Of a stretch of 64,000 nucleotides of DNA, positions 28,812-39,670 are shown one piece after another. A program made the translations under genes and the position numbers. Numbering within the stretch: the stretch's first letter is position 1; each line of letters begins with the position of its first letter. The notes under the pieces are model-generated. The model was not told where the DNA came from, ran no database searches, and saw only the letters and a program-made list of their open reading frames with translations. Where the stretch lies: contig JAKMFX010000040.1 in NCBI GenBank assembly GCA_022425195.1, positions 62,001 through 126,000 on the forward strand, in the 5' to 3' direction. Origin of the DNA: Flavobacteriales bacterium (GTDB lineage Bacteria; Bacteroidota; Bacteroidia; Flavobacteriales; UBA7430).

Positions 28812-28836
28812 ATGTTAATTACTGATCGTCTGTAAT

Positions 28837-30108
28837 ATGAATCTGGTAGAAAAAGATCAAAAATACATTTGGCACCCCTTCACACAAATGAAGACGTCTG
28901 GACCAGCACTCCCCATAGTCAAAGGAGAAGGTACGTTACTCACCGATGAATCAGGCAAAAGCTACATCGATGCCATCTCTTCTTGGTGGGTAAATCTTCA
29001 CGGCCACAGCCATCCCTACATTGCCCAAAAAGTATTTGAGCAAATGCAAAAACTAGAACACGTTGTTTTTGCTGGATTCACCCATCAACCCGCTGTTGAT
29101 TTATGTGAGAAGCTTTCAAGACATCTACCGGACAACCAAGCCAAATTTTTCTTTTCAGGTGATGGTTCTTCTGCGGTAGAAATCGCACTAAAGATGAGCG
29201 TCCAATACTGGAAGAATAAAGGCGAAAATAAAACTCGATTTGTGGCTCTAGAAGGTGCTTATCACGGAGAAACCTTCGGTGCCATGTCTGCAGGTGCCAG
29301 AAGCATTTTCTCTGCTCACTTTTCAGACATGCTTTTTGAAAGTACGCACATCCCCTTTCCAAAAGAGGAACAGGCAGCCATTCAAAGTCTGAAAACTGAA
29401 ATCGCTAAAGGTGATGTAGCCGCTTTCATATTTGAACCACTCGTTCAGGGGGCTGCAGGAATGAGAATGTACGATGCAAGTACCTTAAACAAACTCATAC
29501 AGATTTGTAAAAAAGCGGGAGTGCTATGTATCGCCGATGAAGTAATGACAGGATTTGGTAGAACAGGAACCACTTTTGCCGTTAATCAAATTGAAGCAAA
29601 ACCCGATTTCATATGCATGTCTAAAGGCCTTTCCGGAGGAACCTTACCCCTTTCTTTGACCAGTTGCACACAAGACATCTACGAAGCCTTCTTGGGAGAT
29701 GACATTCACAAAGCCTTTTTACACGGCCATTCATTCACAGGAAACCCAATAGGATGCACAGCGGCTCTAGCAAGCCTGGAGTTACTTGAGAAAAAAGAAT
29801 GTCGTGAAGCCATTGAAAAAATTACGGAAAATCACAAAGCATTTACAGAACAGCTTGGTGCACTAAAAGTCATCGAAGAAATACGCCAAACGGGCACCAT
29901 TCTGGCCATAGAATTGAAAAGTGATCGCTCGGGTTATGCGAGTAAAATTCGCCAAAAATTATATGACGATTTTCTAAAACGGGGTGTATTGCTGAGGCCT
30001 CTGGGCAACGTCATTTATATTTTACCTCCCTATTGCATTCAAGAAAAGGAACTAAAGAAAGTTTACGAAGTCATCCAAGAAAAACTGATCGAATTGTCTC
30101 AAAATTAA
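28837..30108 (+). CDS. bioA: Adenosylmethionine-8-amino-7-oxononanoate aminotransferase
   Basis: A 423-residue class III aminotransferase. The opening IWHPFTQMKT is characteristic of BioA, SSWWVNLHGHSHPYI follows, the cofactor Asp lies in CIADEVMTGFGRTG, and the PLP lysine is in CMSKGLSGG. It transfers an amino group from S-adenosylmethionine to the bioF product. It ends 5 bases before the convergent secreted-protein gene with no hairpin between them, so transcripts probably overlap at their 3' ends. The product supports biotin-dependent enzymes such as the partner of the carboxylase at 34093. Confidence 0.95.
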   Translation: MNLVEKDQKYIWHPFTQMKTSGPALPIVKGEGTLLTDESGKSYIDAISSWWVNLHGHSHPYIAQKVFEQMQKLEHVVFAGFTHQPAVDLCEKLSRHLPDNQAKFFFSGDGSSAVEIALKMSVQYWKNKGENKTRFVALEGAYHGETFGAMSAGARSIFSAHFSDMLFESTHIPFPKEEQAAIQSLKTEIAKGDVAAFIFEPLVQGAAGMRMYDASTLNKLIQICKKAGVLCIADEVMTGFGRTGTTFAVNQIEAKPDFICMSKGLSGGTLPLSLTSCTQDIYEAFLGDDIHKAFLHGHSFTGNPIGCTAALASLELLEKKECREAIEKITENHKAFTEQLGALKVIEEIRQTGTILAIELKSDRSGYASKIRQKLYDDFLKRGVLLRPLGNVIYILPPYCIQEKELKKVYEVIQEKLIELSQN

Positions 30109-30113
30109 AGATA

Positions 30114-32156
30114 TTAGCGATACAGTTGAACTGCTCCTTTGTAAACCTCTTCTTGTTTCGTGACTTTATTTCCCACTTTAAGAACATAAAAGTAGGCCCC
30201 ATTGGGTAGCTCATCGTTTTGATGCGTGGACTGACCGTCCCACATACTTCCATCAATCCCGTAAGACCCATTCCGGTATACCTCGACTCCCCAACGGTTA
30301 AAAATACTCATATTGCTGTAGGAGTAGTACTCCTCAGTTAGATCCGTTATTGTAAAGAAATCATTGTCACCATCACCATTTGGAGTAATTACATTTGATA
30401 CGCTTAGATCTTCCATGAAGAGGATGTTGAATGCAATCGTCGTATCACAGCCTGTGTAAGCTAGAAGGTAATCCCCATACTCATCAACCCTAAATGTTGT
30501 TTCAAGTGAATCTTCTGAATCAAAGCGACCCTCATTACCGGTCGTGACCCATTGACCATCATCAGCCCATGACTTGGCTTTTACAAGTGTTTCCATGTCA
30601 TCACGAACCAAAGACTCATAAGTCAACTCAGCTACCTTCTGAGTAAACTCTATATCTAGAGTATCTGATGTCTCACAAATCAAATCAGTGAACTTCAATT
30701 GATATGGGCCAAATTCTTTCACAAAAAAACCAGGCTTATACCATCTATCATCCCTTAAAAAATTATAACCCACTTGATCAGTCATCACTTCCCACAACAC
30801 ACTGTCTTGATCTAAGAATCTGCTCCCTTTTAGGTCTACCTTCTTGTCACAAAACTCTATATTGTTTGAAGCAGCTAAAGGCCCTGTAAAAACATCAAGC
30901 TCAAACTCTTTTTGGTAATCACATCCATGATTATCAACAACCGTCATCACATAAGTATGAAGACCCGAAGTTGTTGGATGAAGGACCAATTGAGTAGAAT
31001 CAGTATCCGGATATAAAATTGATGAAGGCTCTTGTGGACAATCCCATGTAAAATCAATGATCTTTGCATTATTCAATTCAGTTTCGCCTTCAATGTTGAT
31101 AAACAGATTCCAACTGCAAATAAACCCATTATCTTCTTCCAAATAATCCGTGATAGTCAGGGTCCAATCTCCATTCACGGGTGAACCGTTAAACCCTGAA
31201 AAATCTTGAGCGGGTTTATAAGCCCCCGATATCATAGATTTGCCGACATTTCCCATACTATCAATACTGTTTGTCGTATTCTCGAGAGAACTAGTAATAA
31301 TATCAAACTGCGGATCCATAGACCAACAATACTCCCAACAATCTCCAGCTTTAATGGTGTCCTGTGAAAGATAATCGTTATCGTTAGGTACCCCCAACCA
31401 ATAGTTGTCAGTTGTGGTTCCCATGTCGTCAAACAGCTGAACTTTTTTACCGTTTGGTGAAGTCAATGCCATTTCTAAGTCCCCCAAATAAGAGTGTTCA
31501 ATATTGACACATACTTTGATGGAGTCTCCAACTCCAAGAACAGTCATTTCATCAAAACCAGACACATTAAAATTAGTTTTGTAAACAGCCCCCGAACCAT
31601 CGGGCAAATAAATTCCATCTCCAAAACTTTCTCCGCCCACTTCATTCCATGAAATCGGTTGATAAAAATTGGTTAAGGAATCTCCGCTCGTATACCCCGG
31701 TATAATGGTAATCGTATCTGATGCACATACCTTTAACAGTTCGGGTACAAGACTCCTACCATCTTCATAGTACAATTGCGAGGCCTCTACCCCCGGATTA
31801 TCAAAAATTACCTTCAAAGAATCATATGCTACACAACCATTTTTATCGACAGCACGCAGACGAAGGGGATAGGTGCCTAGCTTAGAAAATTTATAGGTCA
31901 GTGATTTTTGGTTAGATAGTTCAAACTCTTTAACTCCTGTTGGCAAAGTATCCAAATAGGTCCATTCAAACAAAGAATCATTTTGAGAATTACTGGTTAT
32001 TGCATCCAAGTCAAAGTCATAACACGCATCCAATTCACCAATAGGGTTGATCCAATCACTTGACTCAATCTTTACAGAAAACTGACACGTATCATTATCC
32101 TGAGCTGAGAGATTCAGTGCATAAAATGCTATAAAAAGAAAGAGTATTTTTTTCAT
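30114..32156 (-). CDS. Secreted protein with P-domain-like region and type B (CHU_C) gliding/T9SS C-terminus
   Basis: A 680-residue protein with a signal peptide (about 1-19, ALNLSAQ). A PKD-like segment is near residues 80-120. A proprotein-convertase P-domain-like beta sandwich follows (about 195-355; NIEHSYLGDLEMALTSPNG and NGDWTLTITDYLEEDNG). A second PKD-like segment (HTYVMTVVDNHGCDY) comes next. The C-terminal gliding-motility-associated CHU_C domain (about 590-680) has NVITPNGDGDNDFF, IFNRWGVEVYRN and PNGAYFYVLKV. Such type B tails direct export through type IX secretion. It is an exported, probably surface or soluble protein with no visible catalytic domain. It stands alone, divergent from lepA. 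Confidence 0.87.
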   Translation of the reverse strand: MKKILFLFIAFYALNLSAQDNDTCQFSVKIESSDWINPIGELDACYDFDLDAITSNSQNDSLFEWTYLDTLPTGVKEFELSNQKSLTYKFSKLGTYPLRLRAVDKNGCVAYDSLKVIFDNPGVEASQLYYEDGRSLVPELLKVCASDTITIIPGYTSGDSLTNFYQPISWNEVGGESFGDGIYLPDGSGAVYKTNFNVSGFDEMTVLGVGDSIKVCVNIEHSYLGDLEMALTSPNGKKVQLFDDMGTTTDNYWLGVPNDNDYLSQDTIKAGDCWEYCWSMDPQFDIITSSLENTTNSIDSMGNVGKSMISGAYKPAQDFSGFNGSPVNGDWTLTITDYLEEDNGFICSWNLFINIEGETELNNAKIIDFTWDCPQEPSSILYPDTDSTQLVLHPTTSGLHTYVMTVVDNHGCDYQKEFELDVFTGPLAASNNIEFCDKKVDLKGSRFLDQDSVLWEVMTDQVGYNFLRDDRWYKPGFFVKEFGPYQLKFTDLICETSDTLDIEFTQKVAELTYESLVRDDMETLVKAKSWADDGQWVTTGNEGRFDSEDSLETTFRVDEYGDYLLAYTGCDTTIAFNILFMEDLSVSNVITPNGDGDNDFFTITDLTEEYYSYSNMSIFNRWGVEVYRNGSYGIDGSMWDGQSTHQNDELPNGAYFYVLKVGNKVTKQEEVYKGAVQLYR

Positions 32157-32276
32157 ATTCCTATACTACACTTCGCTTGTTTTGGTAAAAGTCGTAAAAT
32201 TAAATTGACGCAACAAAGTGGACAAATATAACTTTTTTTAACTGCTGTAGCAATTTAGTATTTGCCCCAAATAGCT

Positions 32277-32284
32277 TAGTTTTG
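32277..32284 (+). promoter_or_regulatory. Candidate -7 element (TAGTTTTG) of lepA
   Basis: TAGTTTTG fits TAnnTTTG and ends 5 bases before the lepA ATG, so the mRNA would begin at or next to the start codon. No well-spaced TTG is seen upstream. Confidence 0.45.
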
Positions 32285-32289
32285 CAGTA

Positions 32290-34083
32290 ATGAAACAAGA
32301 AAACATTCGCAACTTTTGCATCATTGCACATATCGACCATGGGAAGAGCACACTGGCCGACAGACTTTTGGAACACACCCAAACAGTAACTGAACGAGAA
32401 TCTCAAAATCAGCTCTTGGATAATATGGACCTCGAGCGTGAACGAGGAATAACCATCAAGAGCCATGCCATTCAAATGGAGTTTCTTCACAAGGAAACCA
32501 CCTACAGGCTTAACTTGATTGACACGCCCGGCCACGTTGATTTCTCCTATGAAGTTTCTCGTTCTATTGCTGCCTGTGAAGGCGCCTTGTTAATTGTAGA
32601 TGCTGCACAAGGGATACAGGCACAAACCATATCCAACTTATATTTAGCTCTTGAGAATGACTTGGAAATCATTCCCGTTCTCAATAAAATTGATTTACCC
32701 AGCGCAAATCCTGAGGAGGTAAAAGATCAAATTATAGATTTGATTGGATGTGAGGCTGAAGAAATCATCCCTGCCAGCGCCAAAACAGGTGTAGGTATTC
32801 AAGAAATATTAGAAGCTATTGTAGATCGGGTTTCATCGCCTAAGGGTGACGAAAATGCTCCGCTACAAGCCCTAATCTTCGACTCTGTGTTCAACCCTTT
32901 TCGTGGGATTGAAGCGTATTTTAAAGTGGTCAACGGAAGGATCCGAAAAGGAGACAAGGTAAAATTCTTTGCGACCGGAAAGGAATATTTCGCCGATGAA
33001 ATTGGTGCTTTAAAGCTAGATCAAGAACCTCGTAAAGAAATCAAATCGGGAGATGTGGGTTACATCATTTCAGGGATCAAAGTAGCCAATGAAGTAAAGG
33101 TGGGAGATACCATCACACATACGGAATCTCCTTGCGACAAACCTATTGAAGGTTTTGAAGACGTAAAGCCCATGGTTTTTGCGGGAATATATCCTGTGGA
33201 CACAGAAGATTATGAGGAACTTCGAACCTCTATGGAGAAATTACAATTAAACGATGCCTCTCTTACTTTTGAACCTGAATCCTCTGCGGCATTAGGCTTT
33301 GGTTTCCGCTGTGGATTTCTGGGAATGCTTCACATGGAGATCATTCAAGAACGCCTGGAAAGAGAGTTTGACATGACTGTCATCACCACGGTACCGAACG
33401 TATCTTACTATTCTTACTCCAAAAAAGACGAAAAACTATTGGTCAACAACCCTTCGGACCTTCCAGATCCGTCTGTCATTGAAAAGGTAGAAGAGCCTTA
33501 TATTTCGTCTCAAATCATTACCAAGTCTGAATATATAGGAGCCATCATTACTTTGTGTATTGAAAAACGAGGGGTACTTAAAAATCAAGTTTACCTTTCT
33601 ACAGAGCGCGTCGAATTGAGCTTTGAATTGCCACTCGCTGAAATAGTATTTGACTTCTATGATCGTTTAAAAACGATTTCTAGAGGTTATGCATCCTTTG
33701 ACTATCAACCTATTGGATATCAACAGTCAAACTTGGTCAAAATGGACATTCTGTTGAATGGAGATCAAGTGGATGCCCTATCTGCTTTAATCCACAGAGA
33801 CAACGCACATAATATCGGCAAAAAAATATGCGTCAAACTACGTGAACTGATTCCTAGACAACAATTTGACATTGCCATACAAGCAGCTATTGGAGCGAAA
33901 ATCATCTCTCGAGAAACCGTAAAAGCCCTACGTAAAGATGTAACCGCGAAATGCTACGGAGGTGATATTTCCCGAAAACGAAAGTTATTAGAAAAGCAGA
34001 AAAAGGGGAAAAAGAGAATGCGTCAAGTGGGGAATGTAGAGATTCCACAGTCTGCTTTTATGGCAGTTCTGAAACTCGATTAA
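32290..34083 (+). CDS. lepA: Elongation factor 4 (LepA)
   Basis: A 597-residue translational GTPase of normal length. G1 is [15 protein letters not shown]3 [15 protein letters not shown] and G4 NKIDLPSA. The EF-G-like domains follow, and the LepA-specific C-terminal domain ends [16 protein letters not shown]. LepA acts on the ribosome during initiation and under ionic stress. Nine bases separate it from the carboxylase gene, and purD follows directly, so lepA-carboxylase-purD probably form one transcript. Confidence 0.96.
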   Translation: MKQENIRNFCIIAHIDHGKSTLADRLLEHTQTVTERESQNQLLDNMDLERERGITIKSHAIQMEFLHKETTYRLNLIDTPGHVDFSYEVSRSIAACEGALLIVDAAQGIQAQTISNLYLALENDLEIIPVLNKIDLPSANPEEVKDQIIDLIGCEAEEIIPASAKTGVGIQEILEAIVDRVSSPKGDENAPLQALIFDSVFNPFRGIEAYFKVVNGRIRKGDKVKFFATGKEYFADEIGALKLDQEPRKEIKSGDVGYIISGIKVANEVKVGDTITHTESPCDKPIEGFEDVKPMVFAGIYPVDTEDYEELRTSMEKLQLNDASLTFEPESSAALGFGFRCGFLGMLHMEIIQERLEREFDMTVITTVPNVSYYSYSKKDEKLLVNNPSDLPDPSVIEKVEEPYISSQIITKSEYIGAIITLCIEKRGVLKNQVYLSTERVELSFELPLAEIVFDFYDRLKTISRGYASFDYQPIGYQQSNLVKMDILLNGDQVDALSALIHRDNAHNIGKKICVKLRELIPRQQFDIAIQAAIGAKIISRETVKALRKDVTAKCYGGDISRKRKLLEKQKKGKKRMRQVGNVEIPQSAFMAVLKLD

Positions 34084-34092
34084 ATCTGCACC

Positions 34093-35634
34093 ATGAAAAA
34101 TAAAATAAAAATACTTAATGAAAAAATAGAAGAAGCCCACAAAGGGGGCGGTGATGATAGAATTAATGCACAACACAGTAAAGGAAAATTAACCGCTCGA
34201 GAGCGCTTACATTTTCTTTTGGACGAGGGCTCTTTCGAAGAAATTGGGATGTTGGTCACGCACCGATCTACAAATTTTGACTTGGCAAAACAAAAATTCC
34301 TAGGCGATGGAGTGGTCACTGGATACGGTAACATTAACAATCGATTGGTTTATGTATTTGCTCAAGACTTCACGGTGATGGGAGGCTCTTTAGCCGAAGC
34401 TCATGCGGAGAAGATTTGTAAAGTTATGGACCTCGCCATGAAAAATGGTGCTCCCATCATCGGCTTGAATGATTCGGGTGGCGCTCGTATTCAAGAAGGC
34501 GTAGTTTCATTAGGGGGCTATGCAGATATTTTTTACAAAAATACGCAAGCTTCAGGAGTCATTCCTCAGCTTTCAGCCATCATGGGGCCCTGTGCGGGAG
34601 GTGCTGTTTACTCTCCTGCCCTAACAGACTTCATCATGATGGTGGAAAACACCTCCTATATGTTTGTTACGGGACCTAACGTCGTAAAAACTGTCACGCA
34701 TGAAGAAGTAAGCTCGGAAGAGTTGGGCGGGGCATCAACACATTCCTCCAAATCGGGAGTCGCACATTTTTCGTGTGCGAATGAAATCACCTTGATTGAA
34801 GAACTTAAAACACTCCTATCCTACCTCCCCCAAAACTGTGAAGAGCAGGCGCCTGCGACTTCTTACACTTTATCTGATGAATGCAGAGATGTCTTGAACG
34901 ATCTCATTCCTGAAAACCCCAATCAGCCCTATAATATTAGGGAAGTTATTGAAGGAATTGTGGACGCAGACTCTTTCTTTGAAGTTCATAAAAATTATGC
35001 CGAAAACATCATTTGTGGTTTTGCTCGATTAGGGGGGAAATCAATTGGAGTGGTGGCAAATCAGCCTGCTTTTTTAGCTGGAGTTCTAAATATTGAAGCG
35101 TCTAAAAAAGGAGCCCGTTTTGTTCGGTTCTGTGACTGTTTTAACATACCTCTTTTGGTGTTAGAAGACGTTCCAGGGTTTTTACCCGGTACCGATCAAG
35201 AATGGAATGGAATCATTACACACGGAGCAAAACTTCTGTATGCCTTTGCAGAGGCTACCGTTCCACGGATCACCGTTATCACAAGAAAAGCCTACGGTGG
35301 TGCTTATGATGTCATGAACTCAAAACATATTGGCGCAGACATGAATTATGCTTGGCCGTCGGCAGAAATTGCAGTCATGGGGGCAAAAGGAGCCGCTGAA
35401 ATCATCTTCAAAAAAGAAATTCAACAAGCGGATGACCAAGAAGCCAAATGGAAAGATAAAGAGCAAGAATACGCCGACATGTTTGCCAACCCATACAATG
35501 CCGCAGCACGTGGTTATGTAGATGAAGTTATTGAACCTGCGCAAACACGTATCAAATTGATGAAAGCATTTACCATGCTAGAGAATAAAGTAGCATCACT
35601 ACCAAAAAAGAAACACGGAAATATCCCACTATAA
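34093..35634 (+). CDS. Acyl-CoA carboxylase carboxyltransferase (beta) subunit
   Basis: A 513-residue biotin-dependent carboxyltransferase with two crotonase-fold halves. The first has [20 protein letters not shown] and [14 protein letters not shown]; the second has [21 protein letters not shown] and [13 protein letters not shown]. Closest matches by eye are propionyl-CoA/methylmalonyl-CoA-type subunits rather than AccD. It moves CO2 from carboxybiotin to propionyl- or acetyl-CoA and needs a biotin carboxylase/carrier subunit encoded elsewhere. bioFDA lies 4 kb upstream, an expected metabolic link but probably coincidental. The exact acyl-CoA substrate cannot be set from sequence. Confidence 0.9.
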   Translation: MKNKIKILNEKIEEAHKGGGDDRINAQHSKGKLTARERLHFLLDEGSFEEIGMLVTHRSTNFDLAKQKFLGDGVVTGYGNINNRLVYVFAQDFTVMGGSLAEAHAEKICKVMDLAMKNGAPIIGLNDSGGARIQEGVVSLGGYADIFYKNTQASGVIPQLSAIMGPCAGGAVYSPALTDFIMMVENTSYMFVTGPNVVKTVTHEEVSSEELGGASTHSSKSGVAHFSCANEITLIEELKTLLSYLPQNCEEQAPATSYTLSDECRDVLNDLIPENPNQPYNIREVIEGIVDADSFFEVHKNYAENIICGFARLGGKSIGVVANQPAFLAGVLNIEASKKGARFVRFCDCFNIPLLVLEDVPGFLPGTDQEWNGIITHGAKLLYAFAEATVPRITVITRKAYGGAYDVMNSKHIGADMNYAWPSAEIAVMGAKGAAEIIFKKEIQQADDQEAKWKDKEQEYADMFANPYNAAARGYVDEVIEPAQTRIKLMKAFTMLENKVASLPKKKHGNIPL

Positions 35635-35635
35635 G

Positions 35636-36907
35636 ATGAATGTACTCATATTAGGTTCCGGGGGTCGCGAACATACCTTCGCCTGGAAATTATCGCAAAG
35701 CCCATTATTAAAAAAACTCTACATAGCCCCTGGTAATGCAGGGACAGGCAATTTGGGTGAAAACATAAATGTCAATGCTGACGACTTTCCTGCCGTAAAA
35801 TCAATCTGTTTGGAGAAAGATATTAATCTGGTCGTGGTCGGACCTGAAGATCCTTTGGTTAAGGGGATTCACGATTTCTTTTTGGCAGATACTGAGCTCA
35901 AAGACATCCCCGTAATTGGTCCTCAGAAAGCAGGTGCAGAACTCGAAGGCTCTAAAGATTTTGCCAAGGAATTCTTATTCCGTCACAACATTCCGACAGC
36001 AGCCTACCAAACCTTTACCTCTGAGGATCTAGACCAAGGTTATGCCTTTCTAGAAACTCTAAAGGCCCCCTATGTCCTTAAAGCAGACGGTCTGGCAGCA
36101 GGGAAAGGAGTGCTTATCCTTGACTCTATAGACGAAGCAAAAGCTGAGTTAAAAGAGATGCTTACTGAGGCTAAGTTTGGAGCCGCAAGTGCCAAGGTAG
36201 TCATTGAAGAATTTTTAGATGGCATCGAACTTTCTGTTTTTGTTTTAACCGATGGAAACAGCTACAAGGTCCTACCTACTGCAAAAGACTACAAGCGAAT
36301 TGGAGAAGGTGACACAGGATTAAACACAGGGGGAATGGGCGCCATTTCTCCGGTTCCTTTTGCTGACGATATTTTGATGCGAAAAATTGAAGATCGCATT
36401 GTAAAACCGACCGTTGAAGGGCTCAAAAAAGACAAGCTTCCCTATAAAGGATTCATCTTTATTGGACTGATAAAAGTAGACAACGAGCCTATTGTTATTG
36501 AATATAATGTGAGAATGGGTGACCCCGAAACCGAAGCCGTTTTACCTCGAATCAAATCAGATCTTCTTGAATTATTTCAGGCTGTAGGAGAAGGTAAATT
36601 AGATCAAAAAACACTGGAATTAGACCCTAGATTTGCCACAACGGTCATGATGGTGTCTGGCGGTTACCCTGAAGCTTATGAAAAAGGGAAAGTCATGTCG
36701 GGCATAGATACTGTTAAAGATTCTATAGTCTTTCATGCGGGAACAAAACAAGTCGGTGCCGAAGTTCAAACCAACGGCGGACGGGTCATGGCTTTAACTT
36801 CTTTTGGAGATTCTATAAACGAAGCCCTGGCTAAATCATTTGCCAATGCCGAAAAGGTAAACTTTGATGGCAAATACTACCGAACGGATATAGGTTTTGA
36901 CTTGTAA
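35636..36907 (+). CDS. purD: Phosphoribosylamine-glycine ligase
   Basis: A 423-residue ATP-grasp enzyme of standard length. The N-terminal VLILGSGGREHTFAWKL, ATP-grasp ADGLAAGKGVLI, and the C-terminal YNVRMGDPETEAVLPRI and GYPEAYEKG motifs are intact. It makes glycinamide ribonucleotide in purine synthesis; the next pathway enzyme, PurN, is at 44303-44866. The start follows the carboxylase stop with one base between, so translation is probably coupled. Confidence 0.96.
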   Translation: MNVLILGSGGREHTFAWKLSQSPLLKKLYIAPGNAGTGNLGENINVNADDFPAVKSICLEKDINLVVVGPEDPLVKGIHDFFLADTELKDIPVIGPQKAGAELEGSKDFAKEFLFRHNIPTAAYQTFTSEDLDQGYAFLETLKAPYVLKADGLAAGKGVLILDSIDEAKAELKEMLTEAKFGAASAKVVIEEFLDGIELSVFVLTDGNSYKVLPTAKDYKRIGEGDTGLNTGGMGAISPVPFADDILMRKIEDRIVKPTVEGLKKDKLPYKGFIFIGLIKVDNEPIVIEYNVRMGDPETEAVLPRIKSDLLELFQAVGEGKLDQKTLELDPRFATTVMMVSGGYPEAYEKGKVMSGIDTVKDSIVFHAGTKQVGAEVQTNGGRVMALTSFGDSINEALAKSFANAEKVNFDGKYYRTDIGFDL

Positions 36908-36927
36908 TTATCTTACCAAGACTAACT

Positions 36928-37218
36928 TTAATGCGTTTTATTCTTTTTACTTTTTAGGTAAAGCTCTTGTTGTTTGAACAAAAAGCGTCTTTCGTAGAGC
37001 GAGGCCAGACAAGAATGAAGTAAGACAGATGCAGCAGCAGGGGCCATTAACCATTTGGAAAAGTTAATGTCAAAAATGTATAAGCCAGCGACTAAAATGA
37101 TAAAAACATCAAACACATAAGTGATGGCTTTCGTGCCTTTTATCTTTTTATGATTTTGCTGAATTTTCTCCTCTAGCTCCTGTAAACTGATGTTTTTTAT
37201 TGCATCTGATGGGTTCAT
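36928..37218 (-). CDS. Small two-helix membrane protein, unknown
   Basis: A 96-residue protein I do not recognise by function. A charged N-terminal helix (about 1-28; SLQELEEKIQQNHKKIKG) is followed by two hydrophobic segments (about 30-50 and 55-72). A basic C-terminal helix ending KSKKNKTH completes it. This suggests an inner-membrane hairpin with both ends in the cytoplasm. It starts 50 bases from the divergent MmcQ/YjbR gene and converges on purD. Length and composition are consistent with a real gene. Confidence 0.65.
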   Translation of the reverse strand: MNPSDAIKNISLQELEEKIQQNHKKIKGTKAITYVFDVFIILVAGLYIFDINFSKWLMAPAAASVLLHSCLASLYERRFLFKQQELYLKSKKNKTH

Positions 37219-37268
37219 AATTCGAAATTTAGTCCTTAAATTTAAAAATAATCTTCAAAAAATAAAGC

Positions 37269-37628
37269 GTGGACATCGAAAGTATTAGAGGGTATTGCCT
37301 TTTAAAAAAGTCAACAACTGAGGGATTGCCCTTTGGTGATAGCACTTTAGTCTTTAAAGTTGCTGAGAAAATATTTGCAGCAACAAATCTAAACGATTGT
37401 CCTTTGCGCATTACCCTGAAATGCAATCCGGAGAAAGCCATTGAGCTACGAGAGCGTTATCAGTCAATTATTCCTGGATATCACTCAAACAAAAAACACT
37501 GGAACACAGTCGAAATAAATGGTGAAATCCCAAAAGAAATGCTTTTTAAACTCATTGACCACTCCTATCATCTTGTCGTCGATAAACTTTCAAAAAAAAC
37601 AAAAGAGCAATATTCATTAATCTTTTAA
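37269..37628 (+). CDS. MmcQ/YjbR family protein (GTG start)
   Basis: A 119-residue protein with the MmcQ/YjbR fold: DIESIRGYCLLKKSTTEGLP at the start, then FKVAEKIFAATNL, ITLKCNPEKAIELRE, and the C-terminal KHWNTVEINGEIP and LIDHSYHLVVDKL motifs. These proteins resemble small DNA-binding domains in fold, but their role is unsettled. GTG at 37269 is the only usable start near the family N-terminus, because an in-frame stop lies two codons upstream (37263). Confidence 0.87.
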   Translation: MDIESIRGYCLLKKSTTEGLPFGDSTLVFKVAEKIFAATNLNDCPLRITLKCNPEKAIELRERYQSIIPGYHSNKKHWNTVEINGEIPKEMLFKLIDHSYHLVVDKLSKKTKEQYSLIF

Positions 37629-37711
37629 AAACTATGGCAAAGATCAGCTGGATAAAGAGGGATCTTTTATTTCTGCGCTTTTGAAAATAAACCCTTGACA
37701 TCTAAATAGAA

Positions 37712-39670
37712 ATGACGAAATTTGAAGCGATGAATAAAAGCCAAAACTATTGCAAGAGCCTTACGGCGTATCAAAGGTACAAGAGTCATGAGGTTCGAGT
37801 AGGCACTCTGGGTATAGGTGGAGATAATCCTATCCGACTACAGTCCATGACGACCACAGACACCATGGATACGGAGGCTACTGTCGCCCAATCCATTCGG
37901 ATGATTGAGGCCGGTTGTGAGTTGGTACGCATTACCGCTCCGAGTAAAAAAGAAGCTGAAAATCTCCGTAACATAAAAAATGAACTTTTAAAAAAGGGAT
38001 ACAACACTCCTTTGGTCGCTGACATACATTTCACCCCAACAGCTGCGGAGATCGCCGCTAGGATTGTCGAAAAAGTTCGAGTAAATCCAGGGAATTATGC
38101 AGACAAAAAGAAGTTTCAGGAGCTGGACTATACAGAGGATAGTTATCAAGCCGAATTAGATCGCATCGAAAAACGCTTTACACCTCTAGTGAAAATTTGC
38201 AAGGAAGAAGGAACTGCTATGCGAATTGGGACCAATCACGGGTCTCTTTCCGACAGAATCTTAAGCCGATACGGAGATACCCCTCTTGGAATGGTAGAAT
38301 CAGCCCTAGAATTTTTGCGAATTTGTATGTCTTTGGACTACCACCAGGTAATCATTTCAATGAAAGCCAGTAATCCACAAGTCATGGTTCAAGCCTACCG
38401 CTTACTTATTCATAAGATGCAGGCTGAACAAATGAGCTACCCCCTTCACCTTGGTGTTACTGAAGCAGGTGAAGGAGAAGATGGAAGAATAAAATCAGCG
38501 GTAGGTATAGGCACCCTTCTTGAAGACGGAATCGGAGATACCGTTCGAGTTTCACTCACTGAGGAACCTGAATTTGAAATTCCCGTTGCCAAAACATTAG
38601 TAGATCGCTATTCAAAAAGGCTCCCTCATACTGAAATTAAATCGATAGATGAAAACACCATCAACCCTTTTGATTACCAGAAAAGACTCACAACGGAAGT
38701 CTTCAACATCGGAGGTAAAAACGTTCCAATTGTCATCGCCGACTTACACAAAAAGAAAAAAATAAATCCTGCAAGCCTTTTTACTCTAGGTTATCATTAT
38801 TCTGTTCCACTTGACAAATGGAACATTGCAGACATGGCTTGTGACTATATATTTGCCGGAGACAATGTTATTGATTTTGCCATTCCCGGAACTTTAGGTA
38901 TTATCTATAATTACCCTACTTGGACCAAAAATAAAGGAGAGCGTTGCTATCCTTTGATAGACGCAAAAACTTATTTAAACGATTTGGATCTGTCTGCCGA
39001 CATCATCTTTATCCGTACAGATTTGTCTGAAGTAAATCAAGAATTCATTTCCCAGCTTAATGGAGACTCCCGGGCGATTTTAATCATTGAAACCAATAAC
39101 AATCACGGAATGGCGGAGCAACGCAGGTTGGTCATAGAATTGATGAATTCAGACTGCAAAACACCTGTGATCATTGGCAGAAACTACAAAGATTTATCGG
39201 AAGAAGAATTTCAACTTCATGCTTCAACAGATCTTGGCGCACTCTTACTTGATGGGATTGGCGACGGGACCTGTATTCAAGCTGACAACTGCGGGAGTGA
39301 TGAAATGAAAATGCAAACGGCCTTTGGAATCCTTCAAGCTACCAGAACACGTATTTCTAAAACTGAATACATCTCCTGCCCAAGTTGTGGTAGAACACTT
39401 TTTGACCTTCAAGAAACCACGGCAAAAATCCGAACCAAAACGAGTCATTTGAAAGGCTTGAAAATCGGTATTATGGGCTGTATCGTTAATGGACCAGGGG
39501 AAATGGCTGATGCTGACTATGGTTACGTGGGAACTGGAATTGGAAAGATTACCTTGTACAAAGAAAAAGAAGTCGTTCAGCGAAACATCGCCTCAGCTGC
39601 GGCGGTTGATGCGCTTATTGATCTGATAAAAGAGCATGGTGATTGGATCGAACCCGAGAAAAGCCTATAA
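37712..39670 (+). CDS. ispG: (E)-4-hydroxy-3-methylbut-2-enyl-diphosphate synthase, long form
   Basis: A 652-residue IspG/GcpE. The N-terminal TIM barrel begins SHEVRVGTLGIGG with RLQSMTTTDTMD. The C-terminal iron-sulfur domain carries cluster ligands in YISCPSCGRTLFDL (about residue 556) and IMGCIVNGPGEMADADYG (about 589). Between them lies an extra domain of about 250 residues, typical of the plant/Chlamydia/Bacteroidota form and absent from the 370-residue E. coli enzyme. It performs the penultimate MEP-pathway step to isoprenoids. The start at 37712 is used; an in-frame Met at 37730 is possible. Confidence 0.94.
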   Translation: MTKFEAMNKSQNYCKSLTAYQRYKSHEVRVGTLGIGGDNPIRLQSMTTTDTMDTEATVAQSIRMIEAGCELVRITAPSKKEAENLRNIKNELLKKGYNTPLVADIHFTPTAAEIAARIVEKVRVNPGNYADKKKFQELDYTEDSYQAELDRIEKRFTPLVKICKEEGTAMRIGTNHGSLSDRILSRYGDTPLGMVESALEFLRICMSLDYHQVIISMKASNPQVMVQAYRLLIHKMQAEQMSYPLHLGVTEAGEGEDGRIKSAVGIGTLLEDGIGDTVRVSLTEEPEFEIPVAKTLVDRYSKRLPHTEIKSIDENTINPFDYQKRLTTEVFNIGGKNVPIVIADLHKKKKINPASLFTLGYHYSVPLDKWNIADMACDYIFAGDNVIDFAIPGTLGIIYNYPTWTKNKGERCYPLIDAKTYLNDLDLSADIIFIRTDLSEVNQEFISQLNGDSRAILIIETNNNHGMAEQRRLVIELMNSDCKTPVIIGRNYKDLSEEEFQLHASTDLGALLLDGIGDGTCIQADNCGSDEMKMQTAFGILQATRTRISKTEYISCPSCGRTLFDLQETTAKIRTKTSHLKGLKIGIMGCIVNGPGEMADADYGYVGTGIGKITLYKEKEVVQRNIASAAAVDALIDLIKEHGDWIEPEKSL